Source of the DNA: UBA10364 sp049611965
Lineage (GTDB): Bacteria; Bacteroidota; Bacteroidia; Flavobacteriales; Schleiferiaceae
DNA length: 64,000 bases
Reading direction: 5' to 3'
Assembly: GCA_049611965.1 (NCBI GenBank)
Contig: JBMZBC010000005.1
Span: 13,744 to 77,743 of the forward strand
The translations under genes and the position numbers were made by a program. Below the pieces are notes generated by a model, which was given only the letters and a program-made list of their open reading frames with translations, had not been told where the DNA came from and searched no databases. Below, in pieces: positions 1-7,755 of this stretch. Numbering within the stretch: the first letter of the stretch is position 1; every line of letters starts with the position of its first letter.

Positions 1-495
1 GCGGTGCAACTCCTCTTGTTCTATGATGCGAATGAGCTTATTTGCATAGTCCGGGGCAGTCGCATAGCCAGCTTTCTTTAGACCCTTCGCCCAACCCTTG
101 TAATCTGATGGGTCCAATTCAAACAAGAACTCATACCTCGATCCGCGGACTAAAAAATCTGTATGGTCTTCGTAACTGTGCCTAACTTCCTTGTATGCCC
201 TGAAACACTCGCCTTTGGCATCATCATCATGGTAGACTTTTTCACCCGTCCAACTGCCGTGGCACTTTATCCCAAAGTGGTTGTTTGACTTCTTGGCCAA
301 TTCACTCAAGCCATTCCCACTTTCCAGAATTCCTTGCGCCAACGTAATCGATGCTGGAATCCCACTTCTATTCATCTCATCTACAGCAATTTGCGAATAC
401 TTTAAGACATAAGCAGTACGCGCATTGGTCTGTGCAGTCATCACAAGAGCTGTGAAACTAACTATAAGAAGGTGGAAGTAACGGTTCGTTAACAT
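1..495 (-). CDS. Glucosaminidase-domain protein (FlgJ/LytD-like), 3' end cut by window edge
   Basis: Reading leftward from an ATG at 495 gives a continuous frame to base 1 with no stop, so the C-terminus lies outside the window. The N-terminus is a short signal peptide (LLIVSFTALVMTAQT). The motif SITLAQGILESGNGLSELA then carries the catalytic-type Glu of the mannosyl-glycoprotein endo-beta-N-acetylglucosaminidase (GH73) family, followed by NNHFGIKCHGSW and YEDHTDFL, both typical of the fold. The family cleaves the glycan strand of peptidoglycan in the periplasm. In Bacteroidota such proteins often continue into C-terminal LysM repeats, but that part is not visible here. The family call is firm; its role in division, turnover or secretion is unknown. 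Confidence 0.85.
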   Translation of the reverse strand, partial: MLTNRYFHLLIVSFTALVMTAQTNARTAYVLKYSQIAVDEMNRSGIPASITLAQGILESGNGLSELAKKSNNHFGIKCHGSWTGEKVYHDDDAKGECFRAYKEVRHSYEDHTDFLVRGSRYEFLFELDPSDYKGWAKGLKKAGYATAPDYANKLIRIIEQEELHR

Positions 496-606
496 TGGGC
501 ATACGATTTAACTACAAATTGCATTTTCCTTCTTGAAGTTTTTTCAAATGGGCCACTGAGTTATTAAAAATTTGAGGGCTAACTCCCACAAAATCAAAAA
601 ATGAAA

Positions 607-663
607 TTGTTAATAACGCTTTTTAGGAAGGTCTTGAATCTGTAAATCGATTTGGTAGTTTAG
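607..663 (+). promoter_or_regulatory. Candidate promoter and upstream palindrome of the RNR-tail microgene
   Basis: TTG at 634-636, a 19-base spacer and TAGTTTAG at 656-663 match the Bacteroidota sigma-A pattern TTG-N19-TAnnTTTG at all but one of the fixed positions. Transcription would start near 670, leaving a leader of about 20 bases before the ATG at 692. The 11-mer TTGTTAATAAC (607-617), containing the odd palindrome GTTA-A-TAAC, lies 16 bases upstream of the TTG. The same 11-mer in the same orientation precedes nrdB. Seen by eye only. Confidence 0.5.
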
Positions 664-691
664 GTATGAGTCTAAACAAAAACACTACGCA

Positions 692-814
692 ATGAATACT
701 AACGATTTCGGAATGGACGATTCTTTCGCAAGCTTCGTTCAAGAATTAGAGCAAGCAGAGCAACCCAAAGCCTGCAGCATTGACAACCCAGAATGTGAGG
801 CTTGCGGAAGCTAA
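692..814 (+). CDS. 40-residue protein ending in a stand-alone ribonucleotide reductase alpha-subunit redox tail
   Basis: This ATG-to-TAA frame encodes 40 residues. The last 14 (ACSIDNPECEACGS) nearly copy the end of the NrdA encoded at 9863-12352 (ACSIDNPDECVACGS), including the CxxC pair that in class Ia reductases re-reduces the active site. One residue is missing between the first and second Cys (CX6CX2C instead of CX7CX2C). The first 26 residues are acidic and Phe-containing and resemble nothing in NrdA, so this is not simply an nrdA 3' fragment. Codons differ from those of the nrdA tail. A candidate promoter lies just upstream and a strong hairpin terminator follows 21 bases after the stop, so it looks like an intact monocistronic gene. 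I know of no named family. It could be a trans-acting tail, a thioredoxin/glutaredoxin decoy, a regulator of reductase, or a metal-binding peptide. Confidence 0.7.
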   Translation: MNTNDFGMDDSFASFVQELEQAEQPKACSIDNPECEACGS

Positions 815-835
815 ATCACATCTGTAGAACACATT

Positions 836-872
836 AAAACCCCCCGGTTCGCTGCGCGAACCGGGGGGTTTT
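836..872. terminator. Strong bidirectional terminator
   Basis: A perfect GC-rich hairpin (AACCCCCCGGTTCG / CGAACCGGGGGGTT around CTG-type loop bases) is flanked by A-run and T-run. It sits 21 bases after the microgene stop and 22 bases before the stop of the leftward membrane-protein gene, so it can end both transcripts. Confidence 0.9.
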
Positions 873-894
873 AATTTCCACCCACCCTACTTTG

Positions 895-1203
895 CTAGTC
901 TTGATAAACGCTCCAAGAACTATTCCTATAAAGCAATAGTAACAATCCAGCCATGAGCACAAAACCGAAGAATACAGAAGCAGCTATTTTCATTCCAGAC
1001 CCTTTAGATTTCCCAAAGGCCACACGATAAAAGCCCATGCTAAAGGCGGCAATAAGAGTCGTGTACACAAAATAAATGACCCAATTCCAACCGTCGGACA
1101 TCCAGCGAAAGTCATAATAGCCTTCGTCCATCCACATAAAGAATTGGCTCACAATGTGAATCCATAAAAAGATGCGTGCATACGGCCGAGGAACCAAAGA
1201 CAC
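895..1203 (-). CDS. Small multi-pass membrane protein of unknown function
   Basis: The frame encodes about 102 residues from a GTG at 1203 that overlaps the TAG stop of the upstream gene (TAGTG), a usual coupling arrangement. An ATG at 1245 in the same frame is possible but would lie well inside the upstream gene. Three hydrophobic stretches are visible (about residues 8-25, 40-60 and 75-93), with aromatic-rich loops (MWMDEGYYDFRWM). No family recognised. It is probably co-expressed with the beta-barrel-like protein upstream, which suggests an envelope function but nothing more specific. Confidence 0.6.
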   Translation of the reverse strand: MSLVPRPYARIFLWIHIVSQFFMWMDEGYYDFRWMSDGWNWVIYFVYTTLIAAFSMGFYRVAFGKSKGSGMKIAASVFFGFVLMAGLLLLLYRNSSWSVYQD

Positions 1204-1772
1204 TACAACAGGTAGGTAAATCCTACGCCCAAGTAGTTGTTCCACCCGTTGATCTCGTATTTCAAACCCAGTGCATTGATACTGCCGTCAAAGCCATACC
1301 ACTGAATGTCCATACCGATCGGGATGGTAAATACATTCACGGGGTCGTCCGGATCGATAAACAACAAATCCACTAGACCGGTCTTTTCAGAATAATCTGC
1401 ACCCGTAATGTATCCAAAACCAACATTTAAAAAAATATCAAAGACGTCGCCCTCCCACAATTTACCGAAGCGCACTTTTGCCGAAGTAAATCGACCCACA
1501 TTAAAGCTGTACTGAGGAAGCGCATAATTGCTGCCAAAAGCACCATTGCGAATGTAGGAAGCTGTAAAAGCAAGGACACCCCCATTGTCTAAATCGTGCA
1601 GGTAACCGCCTAATTCATATTCCTCGCCAAGAACAAATGCCGTAGGATCTGTGAGAAGTGTGTGATAGCCCGCAAGAATGCCCATATCAATCTCCCCTAA
1701 AGTCAATTCTGCCTGCGCGTTAGAAAACAGCGGAGCCAAAGTGAACAGAAGAGCAAATTTTAAGTTGCGCAT
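1203..1772 (-). CDS. Secreted, probable outer-membrane beta-barrel protein, unknown function
   Basis: The product has 189 residues. An N-terminal signal peptide (MRNLKFALLFTLAPLFSNAQA) is followed by alternating hydrophobic/polar stretches rich in Gly and aromatic residues, ending in YLGVGFTYLL. This is what a small outer-membrane barrel or lipocalin-like barrel looks like. No catalytic motif is seen and I cannot name a family. The stop is coupled to a small inner-membrane protein gene, and the upstream neighbour ahcY is separated by a terminator, so the two envelope genes form their own short unit. Confidence 0.65.
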   Translation of the reverse strand: MRNLKFALLFTLAPLFSNAQAELTLGEIDMGILAGYHTLLTDPTAFVLGEEYELGGYLHDLDNGGVLAFTASYIRNGAFGSNYALPQYSFNVGRFTSAKVRFGKLWEGDVFDIFLNVGFGYITGADYSEKTGLVDLLFIDPDDPVNVFTIPIGMDIQWYGFDGSINALGLKYEINGWNNYLGVGFTYLL

Positions 1773-1811
1773 GTGGGTGTTTTGTTTCCTTAAATATCAA
1801 AAAAACTATGC

Positions 1812-1845
1812 CAAAAAAGAAGCCACTTCTATTTGAAGCGGCTTC
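1812..1845 (-). terminator. Terminator of ahcY
   Basis: Read leftward, GAAGCCGCTTC-AAATA-GAAGTGGCTTC is followed by a T-run. It lies just beyond the ahcY stop at 1860 and before the next leftward gene. Confidence 0.8.
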
Positions 1846-1859
1846 CTTATCACTAGTTC

Positions 1860-3173
1860 TTAGTATCTGTAGTGTTCTGGCTTGAACGGTCCTTCAACCT
1901 TAACACCGATGTAATCGGCTTGGTCTTTACGAAGCGTCTCGAGCTCTACACCGATCTTAGCCAAGTGCAAGGCTGCTACCTTCTCATCCAAGTGCTTAGG
2001 AAGCGTGTACACTTTGTTCTCGTACTTATCGCTGTGGTTCCACAACTCCAACTGTGCCAATACTTGGTTGGTGAAGCTGTTCGACATTACAAACGATGGG
2101 TGACCTGTAGCACAACCTAGATTCACCAAACGGCCTTCCGCCAATACGATAATCTCGTTGCCTTCTACATTGTAAAGGTCTACTTGAGGCTTAATCACCT
2201 TCTTGGTATCGCCGTACGCACCGTTCAACCATGCCATGTCGATCTCGTTATCGAAGTGGCCAATGTTACAAAGGATGGTTTTATCGTTCATCATCTTGAA
2301 GTGCTCTTCTGTGATGATGTCTTTGTTTCCTGTTGCTGTAACAACAATCTGTGCGCGCGGGATAGCGTTATCCATACGCTTCACTTCAAAGCCGTCCATC
2401 GCTGCTTGCAATGCACAAATAGGATCGATCTCAGTAACAATCACACGAGCACCTGCACCACGCAATGATGCCGCAGTGCCCTTACCTACATCACCGTAAC
2501 CGGCAACAACAGCAACTTTACCTGCAATCATCACATCAGTAGCACGACGAATGGCATCTACTGCAGATTCCTGACAACCGTATTTGTTATCAAACTTCGA
2601 CTTTGTTACAGAGTCGTTTACGTTGATCGCTGGAAGTACAAGCGTTCCGTTGATCTCACGCTCGTACAAACGATGAACACCCGTAGTCGTCTCTTCAGAC
2701 AATCCTTTGATGCCGGCTACCAACTCTGGGTATTCGTCGAACACCATGTTGGTCAAATCACCACCATCGTCCAAAATCATATTCAACGGCTGACGGTCCT
2801 CACCGAAGAATAATGTCTGCTCGATACACCAGTTGAACTCTTCCTCGTTCATACCCTTCCAAGCGTATACTGGAATACCTGCTGCTGCGATAGCCGCTGC
2901 TGCGTGGTCTTGGGTTGAGAAAATGTTACAAGACGACCAGGTAACATCTGCACCTAGCTCTACTAATGTTTCAATCAATACCGCCGTTTGGATGGTCATG
3001 TGCAAACAACCGGCGATGCGCGAACCTGCCAAAGGTTTACTTGCACCAAACTCCTCACGCAGGGCCATAAGACCTGGCATCTCTGCTTCAGCAAGCTTGA
3101 TTTCTGTGCGGCCCCAATCGGCCAATGACATATCTTTAACTTTGTACGGTACGTACTGTGTAGTTGTACTCAT
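1860..3173 (-). CDS. ahcY: Adenosylhomocysteinase (S-adenosylhomocysteine hydrolase)
   Basis: Cytosolic NAD-dependent enzyme that splits S-adenosylhomocysteine into adenosine and homocysteine, removing the product inhibitor of SAM-dependent methyltransferases. The 437-residue product has the usual order: a substrate domain with VTWSSCNIFSTQDHAAAA and FDEYPELVAGIKGLSEETTTGVHRL, the catalytic-loop region INVNDSVTKSKFDNKYGC, the NAD-binding VVAGYGDVGKGTAASLRGAG, and the C-terminal KPEHYRY signature. The ATG at 3173 gives the normal N-terminus (MSTTTQYVPYKVKDMSLADWG); a start 30 bases upstream is possible but adds only non-conserved residues. It is divergent from the PPTase fusion gene with about 60 bases between the starts. 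No SAM- or SAH-riboswitch is recognisable in that short gap. Confidence 0.97.
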   Translation of the reverse strand: MSTTTQYVPYKVKDMSLADWGRTEIKLAEAEMPGLMALREEFGASKPLAGSRIAGCLHMTIQTAVLIETLVELGADVTWSSCNIFSTQDHAAAAIAAAGIPVYAWKGMNEEEFNWCIEQTLFFGEDRQPLNMILDDGGDLTNMVFDEYPELVAGIKGLSEETTTGVHRLYEREINGTLVLPAINVNDSVTKSKFDNKYGCQESAVDAIRRATDVMIAGKVAVVAGYGDVGKGTAASLRGAGARVIVTEIDPICALQAAMDGFEVKRMDNAIPRAQIVVTATGNKDIITEEHFKMMNDKTILCNIGHFDNEIDMAWLNGAYGDTKKVIKPQVDLYNVEGNEIIVLAEGRLVNLGCATGHPSFVMSNSFTNQVLAQLELWNHSDKYENKVYTLPKHLDEKVAALHLAKIGVELETLRKDQADYIGVKVEGPFKPEHYRY

Positions 3174-3234
3174 GTAGTATATAAATTTGCTGCAAAGATA
3201 CACAACACAAGGGTCTTACAAACAGTTCAATAGA

Positions 3235-4416
3235 ATGTTGATTTATCCATTTAAATACCTCGATGATTCCGTTCAGGTTTCCATCAACCCTGATTCCCAG
3301 GGCGAGGCCATTATGGACCAATTCAGCGCTGCCGATCATCAACGGTACGCCGAACTGAAATCTGAGCCGAAAAAACAGGAATTTCTTTGGAGCCGCACCG
3401 CTCTTAACTGCGCCGGAGCTGATTTGAAATACATCGAATACCAAGGCAAGAAACCCGTCCTAAACAACGGGCACATCAGCCTAAGTCACTGTAAAAATGG
3501 TGTTGCCGCCACCTTCAGTGAACAACTGGAGGTAGGAGTCGATATCGAAACCAAGCGCGAAAATCTCACACGTATCGCCCCAAAATTTACCACGGAAGAA
3601 GAACTCACTCGTTTTGATTGCGAGCCGCATGCTGCACTTCAATTTATCTGGGGCATCAAGGAAAGCCTGTTCAAACTCTATGGATACGGCAGTGTAGACT
3701 TTAAGGAACATCTTGAAATCACCGCCTTTGAATGGGATCCCCAGAAAAGACAAGGATGGGGCATCGCATGGATCGGACAAACCTGCGAAGAACGTCCCCA
3801 ACCGCTCCAATGTCTGGTGCAGACCGCTTTGGTTGGTGAACATTATCTATGCATGGCGACACACAGAATACCCACCGTTCCCTTCGAAAGCGAGCGAACT
3901 GTATTGCGCGAATGGGTTCCAAACGATGCGCCTTGGTTGTATGATCTCAACATGAATCCACAAGTCGTGCGGTACACGGGTGATGCTGGATTCACCTCAA
4001 CACAGAGTGCCTTAAACCTGATAAAAAGCTATCCAAACTACCAGCGCGACGGATACGGACGCTGGATGGTCATTGATAAATCAACAGACCACCCGATCGG
4101 TTGGTGCGGACTTAAAAATAACCCTTGGGGCATCGATCTTGGCTTCCGTTTCTTCGAGGCAGTCTGGGGCAAAGGCATCGCCACAGAATGCGCCGTAGCT
4201 ACCGTTGAAAAAGCCAAAGCACTTGGGCTTAGTGATCTGATCGGACGTGCACTGTCCGAAAATGTTGGTAGTTGGAAGGTACTAGAGAAGGTGGGCATGC
4301 AACGCTACGAAAGCTTGCCTATTGAAGATTTCGCACAGGACTATAATATCGCTGAAAAAGACCTTGACAGCTGGAAAGGACTGATGCTTCACATATATAA
4401 ATTGGCGTTGTCGTGA
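3235..4416 (+). CDS. Fusion of 4'-phosphopantetheinyl transferase and GNAT acetyltransferase
   Basis: The 393-residue product has two domains. Residues 1-210 are a Sfp/AcpS-type phosphopantetheinyl transferase: SLSH at 82-85, GVDIE at 101-105 (Mg ligands Asp103 and Glu105) and WGIKESLFKLYG at 139-150 (Lys142, Glu143). Such enzymes transfer phosphopantetheine from CoA to carrier proteins. Residues 220-393 are a RimJ/RimL-like GNAT N-acetyltransferase: TVLREW, GWCGLK, FEAVWGKGIATECA (acetyl-CoA loop) and NVGSWKVLEKVGM. No frameshift or stop separates them. The ATG at 3235 begins at the conserved PPTase N-terminus; an in-frame upstream start at 3187 adds a non-conserved stretch. The stop overlaps the GTG of the next gene by 4 bases (GTGA). 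Each domain call is firm; the purpose of joining them is not known. Confidence 0.85.
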   Translation: MLIYPFKYLDDSVQVSINPDSQGEAIMDQFSAADHQRYAELKSEPKKQEFLWSRTALNCAGADLKYIEYQGKKPVLNNGHISLSHCKNGVAATFSEQLEVGVDIETKRENLTRIAPKFTTEEELTRFDCEPHAALQFIWGIKESLFKLYGYGSVDFKEHLEITAFEWDPQKRQGWGIAWIGQTCEERPQPLQCLVQTALVGEHYLCMATHRIPTVPFESERTVLREWVPNDAPWLYDLNMNPQVVRYTGDAGFTSTQSALNLIKSYPNYQRDGYGRWMVIDKSTDHPIGWCGLKNNPWGIDLGFRFFEAVWGKGIATECAVATVEKAKALGLSDLIGRALSENVGSWKVLEKVGMQRYESLPIEDFAQDYNIAEKDLDSWKGLMLHIYKLALS

Positions 4417-4943
4417 AAATAGTAGTAACCGGAACTGAGAGCACCTACAAAAGCACGCTTACCCAAGCGCTGACCCAACAGTTCTCGTTTGTCCATACCA
4501 AAGAGTATGCGAGGGAATACTTGGAGGAAATCGCACCAGATACCCCTGTAAACCCGATGCCTCGAGCAGACTACAATCGTATCGAACAAGGCCAGCTGCA
4601 AAGTCAAAAATCACACGGATACTTCGACAATTTTGGACACCGAATATTCGATACCGACGGCATTACTCTTTACATCTGGAAAGCTGATAAATACGGTGAA
4701 ATTGACCCAGAACTGTTGAAGGTTCCTGAAGATGTGATTTATTTCTTGTGCTATCCAAACGTTCCTGCAGGCGAAGATCGATTGCGCATAGATGCAGAGC
4801 GCAGAACATCCTTGCATAGAGAGTACCTCAACGTGCTTCATCGTTTGCCGAACACCGTTGTACATCTCGACCAACCAACATTAGAAGCGCGGCTAGCCTA
4901 CGCCCAAAAAAGTATTGAAGAATTACTAAACGACGCGGTTTAG
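4413..4943 (+). CDS. NadR-like P-loop ATPase/kinase with altered Walker A
   Basis: The 176-residue product resembles the AAA/P-loop kinase domain of NadR-type proteins (ribosylnicotinamide kinase-like): an N-terminal GTESTYKSTL loop, HTKEYAREYLEE, IFDTDGITLYIW (Walker B-like Asp) and FLCYPNVPAGEDRLRID. In the family the loop reads GxESTGKST; here the Gly before the Lys is Tyr12, which should disturb phosphate binding. The GTG start overlaps the stop of the PPTase-GNAT gene (GTGA), so translation is probably coupled. The 3' end overlaps the convergent dnaG by 18 bases. No NMN adenylyltransferase domain is present. Role unproven; it could phosphorylate a nucleoside-like substrate or be a diverged NTPase. 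Confidence 0.65.
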   Translation: MKIVVTGTESTYKSTLTQALTQQFSFVHTKEYAREYLEEIAPDTPVNPMPRADYNRIEQGQLQSQKSHGYFDNFGHRIFDTDGITLYIWKADKYGEIDPELLKVPEDVIYFLCYPNVPAGEDRLRIDAERRTSLHREYLNVLHRLPNTVVHLDQPTLEARLAYAQKSIEELLNDAV

Positions 4944-6848
4944 TTTCTCATTGATGTGCTGGCGCGCATTGTTCCATTTCTGGAATTGCACCATGTAGTA
5001 GTTGTAATCTGCATTTTCCATGCTTAGATACTCCTTCAATTCATTCAACTTGCGCTCGACGTGAACGTATTTCAAGCGCAGCGTTGTTTCATTGACCAAT
5101 GGGAAAATGGTATTTTTTTCGTCCGGGAGGTAAATCTCTTTCGACTTCCAATTCGCCAAGGTATACTTCTCCGTCAACGCTTCCGTGACCACTTTGATGA
5201 TCTCAGGATCTTCCCTGCGCACCCACCAATCTGTATTGGGTACATGCTCTTTTTCTACCTCGTCGGCGAGCATGTTGTACATCTTAGAAAAAATTGGCGT
5301 TGCAAATTCTATTTGATCTTCTTCAATTTCGTCTACAATCCAAGTAGCTATAGAGACCGGTATTACTTCCTCCTCATCAACATCTGCATCTAGCATCGCT
5401 TCAGTGCCCTTGGCCACCAAAAGATGGATGATACGCTCCTCTTGCTCGAAGCCTTGAATCTTGACCATTCCGGCCTCACGGGGTTGAACGACCTCCATCG
5501 GCGGCGCCGATGCTTGTCTTTTCTTTTGCTGTCGCTGCTGAATGCCTTGTAACCTGCCGAGCTCTTCATAAAGGGCTGTTGGATCTATTTCAAGAATAGA
5601 AGCCGCCTCTTTGATGAATACCTGTCGTCCTATCTGATCTGGTACCTTTGAAATACTGCTTACCACATCGCGAACCATTTCAGCAAACTTCAACGGATCA
5701 CCGGCTACATCCTCCTTCAATACCGAAGTTTTGAAACTGATAAAGTCCTTCTTGCTGTCCTTCAAGAATGCCTCTAGCTCCTCGTTGGTGCGCTGCTTGG
5801 CAAAGCTGTCTGGATCTTCACCCTCAGGGAAGCTCACTACGCGAACATTTACGCCTTGTTCGAGCATCATGTCTAGCCCACGAAAGCTTGCGCGCAACCC
5901 TGCCGCATCTCCATCGAAAAGCAAGGTAATATTCGGCGTGTAGCGCTTCAACATACTTATCTGTCCCTCGGTCAGTGCTGTACCTGATGAACTTACCACA
6001 TTGCGCACTCCGTTCTGATAGAAACTCAGCACATCCGTATAGCCTTCCACCAAAAAGGCCTCATCGCGCTTAACAATTTCTTGCTTAGCTTGGTACAAGC
6101 CGTAGAGTACTTTGCTCTTGTGGTAGATCGGATTTTCTGGACTGTTCAGGTATTTCGCTGCCTTGGCACTGTTGCTCAAAATACGCCCGCCGAATCCTAA
6201 AACTCGACCGCTGACACTGTGTATTGGGAACATGACACGACCACGAAATCTATCGTACCAGCCGCGTTCATTCTTCATCGAAATGCCACTCTCTTGCAAT
6301 GCCTTTTCACTGTATTGATTGGCTATCGCATAATCTGCAAAGGCGGTTGACGCTTCAGGGCTGTAGCCAAGGTGAAATCTATTGATCGTCTCGTCATTGA
6401 ACCCACGTTCTTTGAAGTAGCTCAGGCCGATGGCTTTGCCTTCGTCCGTTTCAAGCATTTGCTCCTTAAAAAACTTGGCAGCCACATCGGTAATCAGATA
6501 CACTGCCTCGCGCATATTACCCGCTTCGATTTCCTCAGCCGTCTGCGGACGTGCCTCTGGAATCTCGATATTGTACTTCTTTGCTAGCCAACGTAACGCC
6601 TCCGGATAACTCATTTGTTCGAGCTCCATCAAGAAGGTAACTGCGTTACCGCCTTTGCCAGAAGAGAAACATTTAAAAATCTGCTTTGCAGGACTTACCA
6701 TAAAGGAGGGCGTCTTCTCGTTGTTAAACGGTGATAAACCCTTCAGATTGCTGCCCGATTTTTTCAACTGAACGAATTCTCCAATCACCTCCTCAATACG
6801 AGCGGTGGTGAAGATCTGTTCTATGATTTCTTGTGGAATCCGGGCCAT
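4926..6848 (-). CDS. dnaG: DNA primase
   Basis: Synthesises RNA primers at the replication fork. The 640-residue product has the N-terminal CHC2 region, the RNA-polymerase/TOPRIM core (AFLVEGYTDVLSFYQNG; NITLLFDGDAAGLRA with the metal-binding DGD) and a C-terminal region for helicase interaction. The zinc ligands Cys-His-Cys-Cys of well-studied primases are replaced at three of four places: Ser39, Asn42, Cys60 and Ser63 in LKGLSPFNNEKTPSF and KCFSSGKGG. I recall similar losses in other Flavobacteriia, so this is probably a lineage trait and not damage. The rest of the protein is intact. Its end overlaps the convergent NadR-like gene by 18 bases. Confidence 0.95.
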   Translation of the reverse strand: MARIPQEIIEQIFTTARIEEVIGEFVQLKKSGSNLKGLSPFNNEKTPSFMVSPAKQIFKCFSSGKGGNAVTFLMELEQMSYPEALRWLAKKYNIEIPEARPQTAEEIEAGNMREAVYLITDVAAKFFKEQMLETDEGKAIGLSYFKERGFNDETINRFHLGYSPEASTAFADYAIANQYSEKALQESGISMKNERGWYDRFRGRVMFPIHSVSGRVLGFGGRILSNSAKAAKYLNSPENPIYHKSKVLYGLYQAKQEIVKRDEAFLVEGYTDVLSFYQNGVRNVVSSSGTALTEGQISMLKRYTPNITLLFDGDAAGLRASFRGLDMMLEQGVNVRVVSFPEGEDPDSFAKQRTNEELEAFLKDSKKDFISFKTSVLKEDVAGDPLKFAEMVRDVVSSISKVPDQIGRQVFIKEAASILEIDPTALYEELGRLQGIQQRQQKKRQASAPPMEVVQPREAGMVKIQGFEQEERIIHLLVAKGTEAMLDADVDEEEVIPVSIATWIVDEIEEDQIEFATPIFSKMYNMLADEVEKEHVPNTDWWVRREDPEIIKVVTEALTEKYTLANWKSKEIYLPDEKNTIFPLVNETTLRLKYVHVERKLNELKEYLSMENADYNYYMVQFQKWNNARQHINEKLNRVV

Positions 6849-6872
6849 GGATGCAAGATACTTTTTCTAAAT

Positions 6873-6899
6873 AAAAAAGCCACCCCTAAGGGCGGCTCT
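6873..6899 (-). terminator. Terminator of the mscS-like gene
   Basis: Leftward AGCCGCCC-TTAG-GGGTGGCT hairpin (8 pairs, one G-U) followed by TTTTTT. It lies between the mscS stop (6922) and the dnaG start (6848). Confidence 0.8.
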
Positions 6900-6921
6900 A
6901 AGCAAGCTGAGTTGAACTTAA

Positions 6922-7737
6922 TTATTTATGCAAATGTACATCCATTTGTGGATATGGAATAGAAATACCCTCAGCATTGAACGATTTATATACAGCATCA
7001 TTCATTGCGTAGTGTACGTCCCAATAATCCTCTGACTTCACCCATGCACGCGTGATGATGTTGACAGAAGAGTCTGCCATAGCACTTAATTCAACAAGGA
7101 TAGGTTTGTCTTTAATAATTCTGGTATCGCCATCAATTAAGGTGAGAAGAATGGACTTTGCCTTATCTAAATCGGCATCATAACCAATCCCGAAGGTCCA
7201 TTCCAATCGCCTAAATTCCTGAGCACTATAATTCACCAAAGAGCCGTTACTCAATGCTCCATTGGGTAAAATAATGAGCTTGTTGTCCGGTGTGGTAAGG
7301 GTGGTCACGAAAATTTGAATGGACTTCACCGTTCCTGAGTGGCCCTGGGCCTCAATAAAATCACCGACTTTGAATGGCTTGAACATCAATATCATCGCGC
7401 CGCCTGCAAAGTTTTGAAGCGTACCACTTAGTGCCATACCTACTGCCAAACCTGCAGCACCCAAAACTGCAACTATGCTCGTCGTCGCGACTCCTAGTTG
7501 ATTTATGGTGGCAATAATGACAAATGCCTGCAAGGTGATTTTCATGAGCGACTCCAAAAAGGTCGTCAAACTCGCGTCCATATTTCGAAGGCTCATCGCT
7601 TTCTTAAACCCTTTGAGAATAACGCGTACGATACGCATACCAATCCAAAGGATGAGCAATGCAATGATTCCTTGCTTAACCCACACTAGGGCGTTTTCTG
7701 TGATGGTCTCCATTGAGACTCCAATAATTTCTTCCAT
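6922..7737 (-). CDS. mscS: Small-conductance mechanosensitive channel (MscS family)
   Basis: Inner-membrane channel that opens on membrane tension to release osmolytes during hypo-osmotic shock. At 271 residues it is close to E. coli MscS in size. Three hydrophobic helices lie in residues 15-130; the pore helix region VAVLGAAGLAVGMALSGTLQNFAGG has the Gly/Ala packing of the family. The beta-domain follows: FKVGDFIEAQGHSGTVKSI and LPNGALSNGSLVNYS. The chosen start gives the usual length. The gene lies 18 bases downstream of the polyprenyl synthase gene in the same direction, so it may be the last gene of that unit, ended by the terminator at 6873. Confidence 0.93.
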   Translation of the reverse strand: MEEIIGVSMETITENALVWVKQGIIALLILWIGMRIVRVILKGFKKAMSLRNMDASLTTFLESLMKITLQAFVIIATINQLGVATTSIVAVLGAAGLAVGMALSGTLQNFAGGAMILMFKPFKVGDFIEAQGHSGTVKSIQIFVTTLTTPDNKLIILPNGALSNGSLVNYSAQEFRRLEWTFGIGYDADLDKAKSILLTLIDGDTRIIKDKPILVELSAMADSSVNIITRAWVKSEDYWDVHYAMNDAVYKSFNAEGISIPYPQMDVHLHK

Positions 7738-7755
7738 GATGTAACCGGTTTTGGT

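Noticed and set aside
3136..3444. 102-codon frame antisense to the ahcY/PPTase junction
   Set aside because: Overlaps both divergent starts and the conserved PPTase N-terminus; no family features.
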